This document shows, in pieces, positions 56,888-64,000 of a DNA stretch of 64,000 nucleotides. Under the pieces are notes generated by a model. The model ran no database searches. It was not told the origin of the DNA and was given only the letters and a program-made list of their open reading frames with translations. How positions within the stretch are numbered: the stretch's first letter is position 1; each line of letters starts with the position of its first letter. Both the position numbers and the translations under genes were made by a program. The stretch is from M3007 sp965249785 (GTDB lineage: Bacteria; Bacteroidota; Bacteroidia; Chitinophagales; Saprospiraceae): the NCBI GenBank assembly GCA_965249785.1, contig CBDFMU010000056.1:124001-188000 (forward strand), given 5' to 3'.

Positions 56888-59342
56888 AGCATAAGTGCCA
56901 GCGGCCAGACCCGTGCGGTTTTGCGTCGTTACGCCGCCCGTCCACGAATAGGTATAAGTACCTGTGCCGCCCCGTGACCGTCAGATTGATCGAACCCGTC
57001 GAGGCACCGTTACAAAGTACGTTGACTTGCGTGGTGGTTAATACGAGGGCTGGTGGTTCGGTGATGGTGGTAGCAATAGTTGCCGTGCAACTGTTGGCAT
57101 CGGTGACCGTCACCGTATAAGTGCCTGCCAACAAGCCAGTGCGGTTTTGAGTCGTTACACCGCCCGTCCAGGAATAGGTGTAGGGCGAAGTGCCGCCCGC
57201 GACCGTCAGGTTAATTGAACCAGTAGCCGCACCATTGCAAAGTACATTGACCTGGGTGGTGCTTAGGGTGGGGCCATTGGTGTTGTTCACCGTGGCCGAG
57301 GTGGTTTTGGTGCAACCGTTAGCATCCGTGACCGTCACCGTGTAAGTGCCAGCCAGCAAATTAATGCGATTTTGCGTGGTTACGCCGCCCGTCCAGGAAT
57401 AGGTGTAGGGGGAAGTGCCGCCAGAAACCGTTAAGCTGATTGACCCATTGGCACTACCGCAGGTAGAACTGGTCGGAACGGTGCTCAATGTGATCGCCGT
57501 CGGTTCGGTAATCGTTGTCGAAGTCGTTTTGGTACAGCCGTTGGCATCGGTCACCGTCACTGCATAAGTACCAGCGGCCAACCCCGTGCGGTTTTGCGTG
57601 GTAATGCCGCCCGTCCACGAATAAGTGTAGGGAGAAGTGCCGCCCGTGACGGTTAGATTGATCGAACCAGTGGAAGCACCATTACAAAGTACATTGACTT
57701 GCGTGGTGCTTAAAGCCAGCACTGTTGGCTGGGTGATTGTCGTCGAAGTCGTTTTGGTACAGCCGTTGGCATCGGTCACGGTCACTGCATAAGTGCCAGC
57801 GGCCAGACCAGTGCGGTTTTGCGTGGTTACCCCACCCGTCCACGAATAGGTATAAGTACCTGTACCGCCTGTGACCGTCAGATTGATCGAACCCGTCGAG
57901 GCACCATTACAAAGTACGTTGACCTGCGTGGTGGTTAATACGAGGGCTGGTGGTTCGGTGATGGTGGTAGCAATAGTTGCCGTGCAACTGTTGGCATCGG
58001 TGACCGTCACCGTATAAGTGCCTGCCAACAGGCCAGTGCGATTTTGAGTCGTTACACCGCCCGTCCAGGAATAGGTGTAGGGCGAAGTGCCGCCCGTGAC
58101 CGTCAGGTTAATTGAACCAGTAGCTGCACCATTGCAAAGTACATTGACCTGGGTGGTGCTTAGGGTGGGGCCGTTGGTGTTGTTTACCGTGGCCGAGGTG
58201 GTTTTGGTGCAACCGTTAGCATCCGTGACCGTCACCGTATAAGTACCAGCCAGCAGATTAGAAACATTTTGGGTCGTCGCACCGCCCGTCCACGAATACG
58301 TGTAGGGGGAAGTACCGCCCGAAACCGTTAAGCTGATCGAACCATTGGCACTACCGCAGGTAGAACTGGTCGGAACGGTGCTCAATGTGATCGCCGTCGG
58401 TTCGGTGATCGTCGTCGAAGTCGTCTTGGTACAGCCATTGGCATCGGTGACCGTCACGCTGTAAGTGCCAGCAGCCAGACCAGTGCGGTTTTGCGTGGTA
58501 ATGCCGCCCGTCCACGAATAAGTGTAGGGAGAAGTGCCGCCCGTGACGGTTAGATTGATCGAACCAGTGGAAGCACCATTACAAAGTACATTGACTTGCG
58601 TGGTGCTTAAAGCCAGCACTGTTGGCTGGGTGATTGTCGTCGAAGTCGTTTTGGTACAGCCGTTGGCATCGGTCACGGTCACTGCATAAGTGCCAGCGGC
58701 CAGACCAGTGCGGTTTTGCGTGGTTACCCCACCCGTCCAGGAATAAGTATAAGTGCCCGTGCCGCCTGTGACCGTCAAATTGATCGAACCCGTCGAGGCA
58801 CCGTTACAAAGTACGTTGACTTGCGTGGTGGTTAATACGAGGGCTGGTGGTTCGGTGATGGTGGTAGCAATAGTTGCCGTGCAACCGTTGGCATCGGTGA
58901 CCGTCACCGTATAAGTGCCTGCCAACAGGCCAGTGCGGTTTTGAGTCGTTACACCGCCCGTCCAGGAATAGGTGTAGGGCGAAGTGCCGCCCGCGACCGT
59001 CAGGTTAATCGAACCAGTAGCAGCACCATTGCAAAGTACATTGACCTGGGTGGTGCTTAGGGTGGGGCCATTGGTGTTGTTCACCGTGGCCGAGGTGGTT
59101 TTGGTACAACCGTTGGCATCGGTCACCGTCACTGTATAAGTGCCAGCCAGCAAATTAGTGCGATTTTGCATGGTTACGCCACCTGTCCAGGAATAGGTGT
59201 AGGGGGAAGTGCCGCCCGAAACCGTTAAGCTGATCGAACCATTGGCACTACCGCAGGTAGAACTGGTCGGAACGGTGCTCAACGTGATCGCTGTCGGTTC
59301 GGTGATCGTCGTCGAAGTCGTTTTGGTACAGGCCATTGGCAT
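56760..59342 (-). CDS. Giant adhesin, segment 2 (SprB 897-bp array)
   Basis: This 860-residue frame has no promoter, signal peptide or credible start; its ATG at 59342 arises from the frame change. From about 59331 to 56973 it is pure SprB sequence: four ~75-residue units (TAITLSTVPTSSTCG, GPTLSTTQVNVLCNG, ALVLTTTQVNVLCNG, VLALSTTQVNVLCNG) repeated in order. It is bounded by an extra G at 59331-59332 and an extra C at 56970-56973, both relative to otherwise identical copies. It should be merged with its neighbours. Confidence 0.8.
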   Translation of the reverse strand: MPMACTKTTSTTITEPTAITLSTVPTSSTCGSANGSISLTVSGGTSPYTYSWTGGVTMQNRTNLLAGTYTVTVTDANGCTKTTSATVNNTNGPTLSTTQVNVLCNGAATGSINLTVAGGTSPYTYSWTGGVTTQNRTGLLAGTYTVTVTDANGCTATIATTITEPPALVLTTTQVNVLCNGASTGSINLTVTGGTGTYTYSWTGGVTTQNRTGLAAGTYAVTVTDANGCTKTTSTTITQPTVLALSTTQVNVLCNGASTGSINLTVTGGTSPYTYSWTGGITTQNRTGLAAGTYSVTVTDANGCTKTTSTTITEPTAITLSTVPTSSTCGSANGSISLTVSGGTSPYTYSWTGGATTQNVSNLLAGTYTVTVTDANGCTKTTSATVNNTNGPTLSTTQVNVLCNGAATGSINLTVTGGTSPYTYSWTGGVTTQNRTGLLAGTYTVTVTDANSCTATIATTITEPPALVLTTTQVNVLCNGASTGSINLTVTGGTGTYTYSWTGGVTTQNRTGLAAGTYAVTVTDANGCTKTTSTTITQPTVLALSTTQVNVLCNGASTGSINLTVTGGTSPYTYSWTGGITTQNRTGLAAGTYAVTVTDANGCTKTTSTTITEPTAITLSTVPTSSTCGSANGSISLTVSGGTSPYTYSWTGGVTTQNRINLLAGTYTVTVTDANGCTKTTSATVNNTNGPTLSTTQVNVLCNGAATGSINLTVAGGTSPYTYSWTGGVTTQNRTGLLAGTYTVTVTDANSCTATIATTITEPPALVLTTTQVNVLCNGASTGSINLTVTGRHRYLYLFVDGRRNDAKPHGSGRWHLCCDRDRCQRLYQNDFDNDHPANSAGFEYHPGQRTLQWCFDGFD
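56970..56973 (-). other. Frame break 3 in giant adhesin (extra C)
   Basis: GCCGCCCCGTGACC here versus GCCGCCCGTGACC in the copy 1,795 bases away. This third +1 returns the reading to the original frame. Confidence 0.85.
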
Positions 59343-62300
59343 CGGTCACGGTCACTGCATAAGTGCCAGCGGCCAGACCCGTGCGATTTTTGCGTGGTTA
59401 CCCCACCCGTCCACGAATAAGTGTAAGTACCTGTGCCGCCCGTGACCGTCAGGTTGATCGAACCCGTCGAAGCACCATTGCAAAGTACGTTGACCTGGGT
59501 GGTACTTAAAGCCAGCACAGTCGGCTGGGTGATTGTCGTCGAAGTCGTTTTGGTACAGCCGTTGGCATCGGTCACGGTCACTGCATAAGTGCCAGCGGCC
59601 AACCCCGTGCGATTTTGCGTGGTTACCCCACCCATCCAGGAATAAGTGTAAGTGCCTGTGCCGCCTGTGACCGTCAGATTGATCGAACCCGTCGAGGCAC
59701 CGTTACAAAGTACGTTGACTTGCGTGGTGCTCAGGGTAATGGCTGTAGCAGGCTGTGTAATGGTTGCACTGGTTACTGCGGTACACACCGCTGCATCCGT
59801 GACCGTCACCGTATAAGTACCTGCTGGCACGTTGGAAAGATCCTGGGGATCATCGTCAATTACGTCGGGGCCATCATTACTCCAATCATAGGTGTACACG
59901 CCGGTTCCGCCAGTGACCGTCAAATCAATAGCCCCTGTGGAAGCCCCGTTGCACAATACTGGAGTAGTAGTGGTACTCAAGGTAGGCGACAATGGCCCGG
60001 TAATGCTCTTGCTCGTCGTAGCCGTACAGCCATTAGCGTCGGTAACGGTGACCGTATAATTGCCTACTCCCAATCCAGTCAAGTCTTGTGGGTCAGTATC
60101 CGGGTTTTGAGCACCATTATTACTCCAATCATAAGTGTAGGGACTTGTTCCACCGCTGACTGTCAGGTCGAGGGCACCGTTGGGAATACTGCAAAGGGTG
60201 ACATTGGTGGCTGTCACACTGAGCACAAGAGCAGTCGGCTGAGTGACAGTAGCACTGGTGGACTTAGTACAAGCATTAGCATCTGTAACCGTCACGGTGT
60301 AGGTACCCGCTACCAAACCCGTAGGATCCATCGCTGTGGTGCTGTTTGACCAGGCATAAGTATAAGGTGAAACACCACCTGTTACGGTCAAATCAATGGA
60401 GCCAGTAGCACCACCATTGCACAGCACGGGGGTTGGTGTAGTACTCAAAACCAAAGCTGGTGGTACGGTCAGTGTACGGCTTGCCGTTGCGGTGCAACCA
60501 CCGCTTGAAGTCACCGTTACCGTATAGGTACCAGCGGTGCTAACGGTGATAGCAGCAGTACTTGCACCAGTACTCCAGGCATAAGTACCACCGCCTGATG
60601 CGGTGAATGTAGTGCTGGAACCAGCGCAAATCGTATTTGCACCAGTAATAGAAGCGGTTGGCGTATTCACAGTTACCGTTATGGTGGTAGTTGCAACGCA
60701 ACCATTGGCATCCGTGAGGGTAGCCGTATAATTCCCTGCCTGTGCAGCGGTTACTGCATTGGAAACAAAAGCGTCATTTACACCGGTCGCGGTATAACCA
60801 TTTGGTCCTGACCAGTTAACCGTATTCACGTTTGGATTTACGCTTAATGCTAAAACGCTGCCCACACACACGCTCAACTGGCAAGTAGGCAATACCGTCC
60901 ATATACCATTGACCTGCGCTTCACATACTAGCGTTAGTACGCCGGATTGAGTGATCGTGGCACTGGTTGACTTTGTACAACCGTTTGCATCGGTAACGGT
61001 AACAGTGTAAGTACCCGCCACTAGTCCAGTGCGGTCTTGCGTGGTTACGCCACCTGTCCACGCGTAAGTGTAGGCACCCGTACCGCCCGAAACAGTCAAG
61101 TCAATCGAGCCAGTCGAGCTGTTATTACAAGCCACATTGACTTGCGTGGTGCTCAAGGTAAGCACCGTCGGCTGGGTGATTGTCGCCGAAGTAGTCTTGG
61201 TACAACCGAACGCATCGGTAACGGTCACGGTGTAAGTGCCGATAGCCAAGTTGGTGCGATCTTGTGTGGTCGGTTGGCCTGCACCCCAGTTATAAGTATA
61301 GGGGGATGTGCCGCCGTTCACTGTTAAGTCAATCGCGCCAGTGGCTGCTCCACCATTACAGAGAATATTCGTAACGCTCGTGGAAAGCGTCATTGGAGTG
61401 GAGACGGTGACGGTACGGGTAGCGGTGGCTGTACACCCGCCAGCAGCCGTTACGGTCACGGTATAAGTAGTAGTATTGACAGGACTAACTGTAATAGAAC
61501 TGGTCGTAGCCCCTGTACTCCACAAGTAGCTGTTGCCGCCGCTCGCAGTAAGAGTAGTGCTGCTGCCCTGGCAAATAGTATTGGTACCCGTAATGGCGGC
61601 AGTGATGGTCGTGCTGACACAAGCTGTGCAAGAACCGCCAGTCAAGTTGAGATTGATGTCGCCACTGGCACTGTTCAATACGTAGGCAGTATTGGTCGGC
61701 TGCTGCTGCACGCTCAAAGTCAGCCAGCCAGATGCGCCAAATACGTTTTGCTCTACGTTGGCACCAGTACCAACCTGAAAGGCTGGTCCCATTTCTGAAA
61801 AGGTAACAATGCCGCCAGCCAGGTTACCCAACCCCACCAGCGTACCATCGTAACTAGTATAATAGTAGAAATCGGCGGCATTCAAGACATAATTGCCGCA
61901 AGTAGTTGGCTTGGGGCTACTAGGCGGCGTGGTAGTCGTCCGGCCTGAAAATACCACATCCAAGAGGAACTGCGCCCCATTGGTATTAGTGAGGGTGCCG
62001 GTCAAACTGGCCGTTCCGTCCGTGTATTCTTTAAAGGAGCCATTAGACAAAGAGTAATATGTCCCTCCGCTGTACAATCCATTGCTATAAAAGCCATAGT
62101 TCGTACCATTGGAACACTCTAGGGCATTGGAAGCCGTACGAGTGGTACAAGTAGGGCAACTACTGGTGTTCACCGTATACTGTGCAGTAGCAGTGCAGCC
62201 ACTGGCACTGGTGACGGTGACGGTGTAAGTAGTAGTACCTGCCGGGGTGACCCCAACGATTTGTCTGCTACCAGCCCCGTTGCTCCAGGCATAAGTGTAA

Positions 62301-63820
62301 GGCGTCGTACCACCACTGGCCGTAGCTTTCAAGGTAGTAGTACCGCCCGTACAAAGACTGTTGTTGCCGCCACTGATCGAGACGGACATGGAGGGAGAGA
62401 GTGTGACGGTGATGATGTTGGATTCCGCCGCATAGGTACTGCAACCTGCCCGGCGCGAGCAACGACGATAACACGTCGTTTGGGTAATAGTACCGGGATC
62501 GTAGGTTAGACCAGTTGCTCCCGCAATAGTAGTCCATTGGGTTCCATCAAAGGAAGCAGGTGGACAGTTGGTGGTAGATTTGATCCAAATGGTTTCCAGC
62601 GTACCGGAGCCACCGGAAGGAGAAGTAATATTGGTAAAGGCAGCGGGATCGAAAGAGGAACCACAACCGGATTGGCTGGAACCAATAGTACCGCCATTGG
62701 TGGCGTTGTTGCAGGCCTGTAAGGTAAAGGTAAAGGTCTGCTGGGCGCAAAGTGCACCAGTTCCGTTGTCTTGCGAATAGGCTTTGATGGTAACCGTATA
62801 GGTACCGGCCACGGGTGTCCAGGTAGTGCCCGAGCCTGGATAATTCCAGGGTGCCAGGTTTTCAGTCGCTGTTCCCGAAGAGGCCCCCGTGATCGTGAAC
62901 ACTACACTACTGACTCCACCCGAGGTCGAGGCTTCCAGATTGAAGTTATCCACCACATCGTCCAGCAAATAAGTACCGCCGTTGGTAATCGTAATATCAC
63001 TGCCGCCGCTCATTTCATTGAACACCAGACCCGTGATCGCGCCAGTACAAGTCTCTACTGTCAAACAAACCTGATCTATTTTTAAAAAGTCGTTGCTGGC
63101 ATAACCTTCCACCCGCACGTAATAGGTATTAGCAGGTACCGTAGCGTTCAGGGTATATAGCTGCAAATTGCCGTTCTGGCCATCCACATCATAATCCACT
63201 TGTTGACTAACGCTGGAAATATAGGTGCCGCCACTGTTGTAAAAAGCAATACGAAACTGATGATCATACTGCGGCTGGTGGGTACCCCCAAAAGCACTCA
63301 TGGTCACGTTACTGCCTACTGCAATACCAGTGAAGCTCTGCCATAGCCATTGCGCATTCCCGCCCGAAGCGTCGAGAAAACCATTATTGTTGCCACATTG
63401 CTGAAAGCCAGAGCCGACGGAAAAACCGCCGCCCGACGAAGACCAGCCGGCCGTCCCACTTTCAAAACTAGGGTTTTGAACCAGGTTGCCTGGGCAGCCA
63501 CAGGTCAAGGGCGTTTCGGGAGCATCGCCCGGCTTTACCTTGGTGGGAGCAGGATTTAATAATTTCTTATAATAACTAATTATAGGATCTGCATCGGTTG
63601 CCTGGCCATCCTGCCCAGTAAATGTACCTGGGTCGCTTACCAGTCCTCTATCGCCAACGGGCCAAAACCGGTCGTCGGAATTGTCAGGAAGAGTAGGAGC
63701 CTGCCCAAACACACCAACCGGGCAGCCAACAGTGACCGTGAATATTGTCAGTACGATCATACCAATAAATTGGCTTTTACGTGTGGACGACAGACAGGAC
63801 AATGCAGTAAAAAGTTTCAT
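59279..63820 (-). CDS. Giant adhesin, N-terminal segment (frame ends at a +1 change near 59391)
   Basis: Begins with MKLFTALSCL; an upstream in-frame ATG at 63829 is also possible. A signal peptide ending around VGVFGQ-A precedes the mature part. Then: a carbohydrate-binding-like sandwich (63490-63045, VQNPSFESGTAGW), an Ig-like domain (about 63040-62715), a GTIGSSQSGCG...FDPA repeat domain common in Bacteroidota surface proteins (62715-62400), a PKD-like domain (62400-62160), a Tyr/Ser-rich domain of unknown kind (62160-61620), and SprB repeats from about 61410. True coding sequence in this frame ends near 59391, where T4 in sibling repeats is T5; the last ~37 residues are out-of-frame. Confidence 0.85.
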   Translation of the reverse strand: MKLFTALSCLSSTRKSQFIGMIVLTIFTVTVGCPVGVFGQAPTLPDNSDDRFWPVGDRGLVSDPGTFTGQDGQATDADPIISYYKKLLNPAPTKVKPGDAPETPLTCGCPGNLVQNPSFESGTAGWSSSGGGFSVGSGFQQCGNNNGFLDASGGNAQWLWQSFTGIAVGSNVTMSAFGGTHQPQYDHQFRIAFYNSGGTYISSVSQQVDYDVDGQNGNLQLYTLNATVPANTYYVRVEGYASNDFLKIDQVCLTVETCTGAITGLVFNEMSGGSDITITNGGTYLLDDVVDNFNLEASTSGGVSSVVFTITGASSGTATENLAPWNYPGSGTTWTPVAGTYTVTIKAYSQDNGTGALCAQQTFTFTLQACNNATNGGTIGSSQSGCGSSFDPAAFTNITSPSGGSGTLETIWIKSTTNCPPASFDGTQWTTIAGATGLTYDPGTITQTTCYRRCSRRAGCSTYAAESNIITVTLSPSMSVSISGGNNSLCTGGTTTLKATASGGTTPYTYAWSNGAGSRQIVGVTPAGTTTYTVTVTSASGCTATAQYTVNTSSCPTCTTRTASNALECSNGTNYGFYSNGLYSGGTYYSLSNGSFKEYTDGTASLTGTLTNTNGAQFLLDVVFSGRTTTTPPSSPKPTTCGNYVLNAADFYYYTSYDGTLVGLGNLAGGIVTFSEMGPAFQVGTGANVEQNVFGASGWLTLSVQQQPTNTAYVLNSASGDINLNLTGGSCTACVSTTITAAITGTNTICQGSSTTLTASGGNSYLWSTGATTSSITVSPVNTTTYTVTVTAAGGCTATATRTVTVSTPMTLSTSVTNILCNGGAATGAIDLTVNGGTSPYTYNWGAGQPTTQDRTNLAIGTYTVTVTDAFGCTKTTSATITQPTVLTLSTTQVNVACNNSSTGSIDLTVSGGTGAYTYAWTGGVTTQDRTGLVAGTYTVTVTDANGCTKSTSATITQSGVLTLVCEAQVNGIWTVLPTCQLSVCVGSVLALSVNPNVNTVNWSGPNGYTATGVNDAFVSNAVTAAQAGNYTATLTDANGCVATTTITVTVNTPTASITGANTICAGSSTTFTASGGGTYAWSTGASTAAITVSTAGTYTVTVTSSGGCTATASRTLTVPPALVLSTTPTPVLCNGGATGSIDLTVTGGVSPYTYAWSNSTTAMDPTGLVAGTYTVTVTDANACTKSTSATVTQPTALVLSVTATNVTLCSIPNGALDLTVSGGTSPYTYDWSNNGAQNPDTDPQDLTGLGVGNYTVTVTDANGCTATTSKSITGPLSPTLSTTTTPVLCNGASTGAIDLTVTGGTGVYTYDWSNDGPDVIDDDPQDLSNVPAGTYTVTVTDAAVCTAVTSATITQPATAITLSTTQVNVLCNGASTGSINLTVTGGTGTYTYSWMGGVTTQNRTGLAAGTYAVTVTDANGCTKTTSTTITQPTVLALSTTQVNVLCNGASTGSINLTVTGGTGTYTYSWTGGVTTQKSHGSGRWHLCSDRDRCQWPVPKRLRRRSPNRQRSR
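59331..59332 (-). other. Frame break 2 in giant adhesin (extra G)
   Basis: GTACAGGCCATTGG here versus GTACAGCCATTGG in sibling copies; a second +1 only about 56 bases from the first. Confidence 0.85.
59387..59391 (-). other. Frame break 1 in giant adhesin (extra T)
   Basis: Five T here, four at the same place in all sibling repeats (for example at 59608 onward). The change ends the N-terminal frame. Confidence 0.85.
59740..61410 (-). repeat. N-terminal, diverged SprB repeats of the giant adhesin
   Basis: About six SprB units (TNILCNGGAATGAIDL, TQVNVACNNSSTG, TPVLCNGGATGSIDL) with variable spacing, interrupted by two Ig-like domains (about 60480-60900). They are less alike than the array that follows, so probably older. 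Confidence 0.8.
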
Positions 63821-64000
63821 AAAAAACATTTTAAAATTTGTATGGTAAAAAGCGCGTAAACGCAATTTTTTGATTGAGTTTTCAGTTTCTTACAATAGAA
63901 TTACTAAGTAGAAACAAGAATTTTTACTAGAAGTAATCTAGATTTTTCCACACACAGTTAAGGCCCGTAAAAACCAGCAGGTTAATACGGATAGGTATAA

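Larger units (their letters stand above)
53640..59740 (-). repeat. SprB super-repeat, 897-bp period, seven copies
   Basis: The word AAACCGTTAAGCTGAT (once AAACTGTT) recurs at 53836, 54733, 55630, 56527, 57425, 58322 and 59219: spacing 897 each time, 898 across the extra C. One period is 299 residues, four SprB units. The copies at 54733 and 56527 match, as do those at 55630 and 57425, so a 1,794-bp pair of copies was duplicated most recently. Each SprB unit has one Cys in VLCNG and one in NGC. Confidence 0.95.
24063..63820 (-). other. Reconstructed single gene: giant SprB/SdrD-repeat T9SS adhesin (about 13,250 residues)
   Basis: The four open frames entered separately below read as one protein: domains run on without a gap or a true start at each frame break, and each change of frame coincides with a one-base difference from sibling repeats (59387, 59331, 56970) or a local break (26441). 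From the N-terminus: signal peptide; carbohydrate-binding-like and Ig-like domains; SprB repeats; SdrD B-like and DUF11-like modules alternating with SprB blocks; propeller-like domain; HYR-like domains; T9SS sorting domain. SprB of Flavobacterium johnsoniae is the mobile gliding adhesin moved along the cell surface by the GldLM-driven machinery; this protein, roughly twice its size (from memory), would likewise be a surface filament for attachment, gliding or prey contact (inference). Confidence 0.85.

Noticed and set aside
56760..59342. A separate SprB gene starting at 59342
   Set aside because: The ATG arises only from the frame change at 59331; no promoter, ribosome site or signal peptide, and the repeat unit continues across the join.
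53640..59740. CRISPR-like regular repeats
   Set aside because: The repeats are long, contiguous and in-frame coding with 897-bp periods; there are no unique spacers or cas genes.
1..64000. tRNA, rRNA, insertion sequences or transposase genes
   Set aside because: I looked for tRNA-like cloverleafs, rRNA and transposase motifs in the gaps and saw none, though a covariance search would be needed to exclude small RNAs.

Overview
The window comes from a Bacteroidota genome. Three things point there: type IX secretion (T9SS) sorting domains at the C-termini of two surface proteins, very large numbers of SprB-type repeats (the gliding adhesin family), and several promoters of the Bacteroidota form TTG-N19/20-TAnnTTTG. 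A placement in or near the Saprospiria is an inference from the giant SprB/SdrD-type adhesin and the style of the dispersed intergenic repeats; no rRNA is present to prove it.

Left part (1-24 kb): ordinary, mostly monocistronic housekeeping and accessory genes. In order: the tail of a charged helical protein, ndk, an NrnA-like DHH phosphoesterase, two tandem FKBP-type peptidyl-prolyl isomerases, prfB with its programmed +1 frameshift, an M16 zinc peptidase, glyQS, a small toxin-antitoxin pair, a Gfo/Idh/MocA oxidoreductase, an operon of DGPF/YCII protein - DUF1569 protein - ECF42-type sigma factor, a secreted parallel beta-helix protein with a T9SS tail, a second M16 peptidase whose 5' end is scrambled, a secreted hypothetical protein, the remains of a two-component-type propeller protein, a cupin and a GNAT acetyltransferase. 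The spaces between genes are filled with dispersed palindromes and short stuttering repeats, often one family per gap and in opposite orientations at its two ends.

Right part (24-63.8 kb): in effect a single leftward gene of about 39.8 kb encoding a cell-surface protein of roughly 13,250 residues. From the N-terminus it has a signal peptide, carbohydrate-binding-like and Ig-like domains, hundreds of small beta domains (SprB repeats in several blocks, alternating with SdrD B-like calcium-binding domains and two DUF11-like modules), a propeller-like domain, HYR-like domains and a C-terminal T9SS sorting domain. The repeats form higher-order arrays with exact periods (897 bp x7, 1,596 bp x about 2.7, 354 bp x4, 219 bp x4-5), evidence of recent internal duplication. 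As given, the reading frame breaks four times: three +1 changes at 59387, 59331 and 56970 that together restore the frame, and one near 26441 that separates the sorting domain from the rest. Either the sequence has indel errors in repeats, or the adhesin is really interrupted.

Functionally the two T9SS substrates, the periplasmic/outer-membrane foldases and the M16 peptidases all belong to envelope biology, but no T9SS machinery gene or PorP/SprF partner is in the window.
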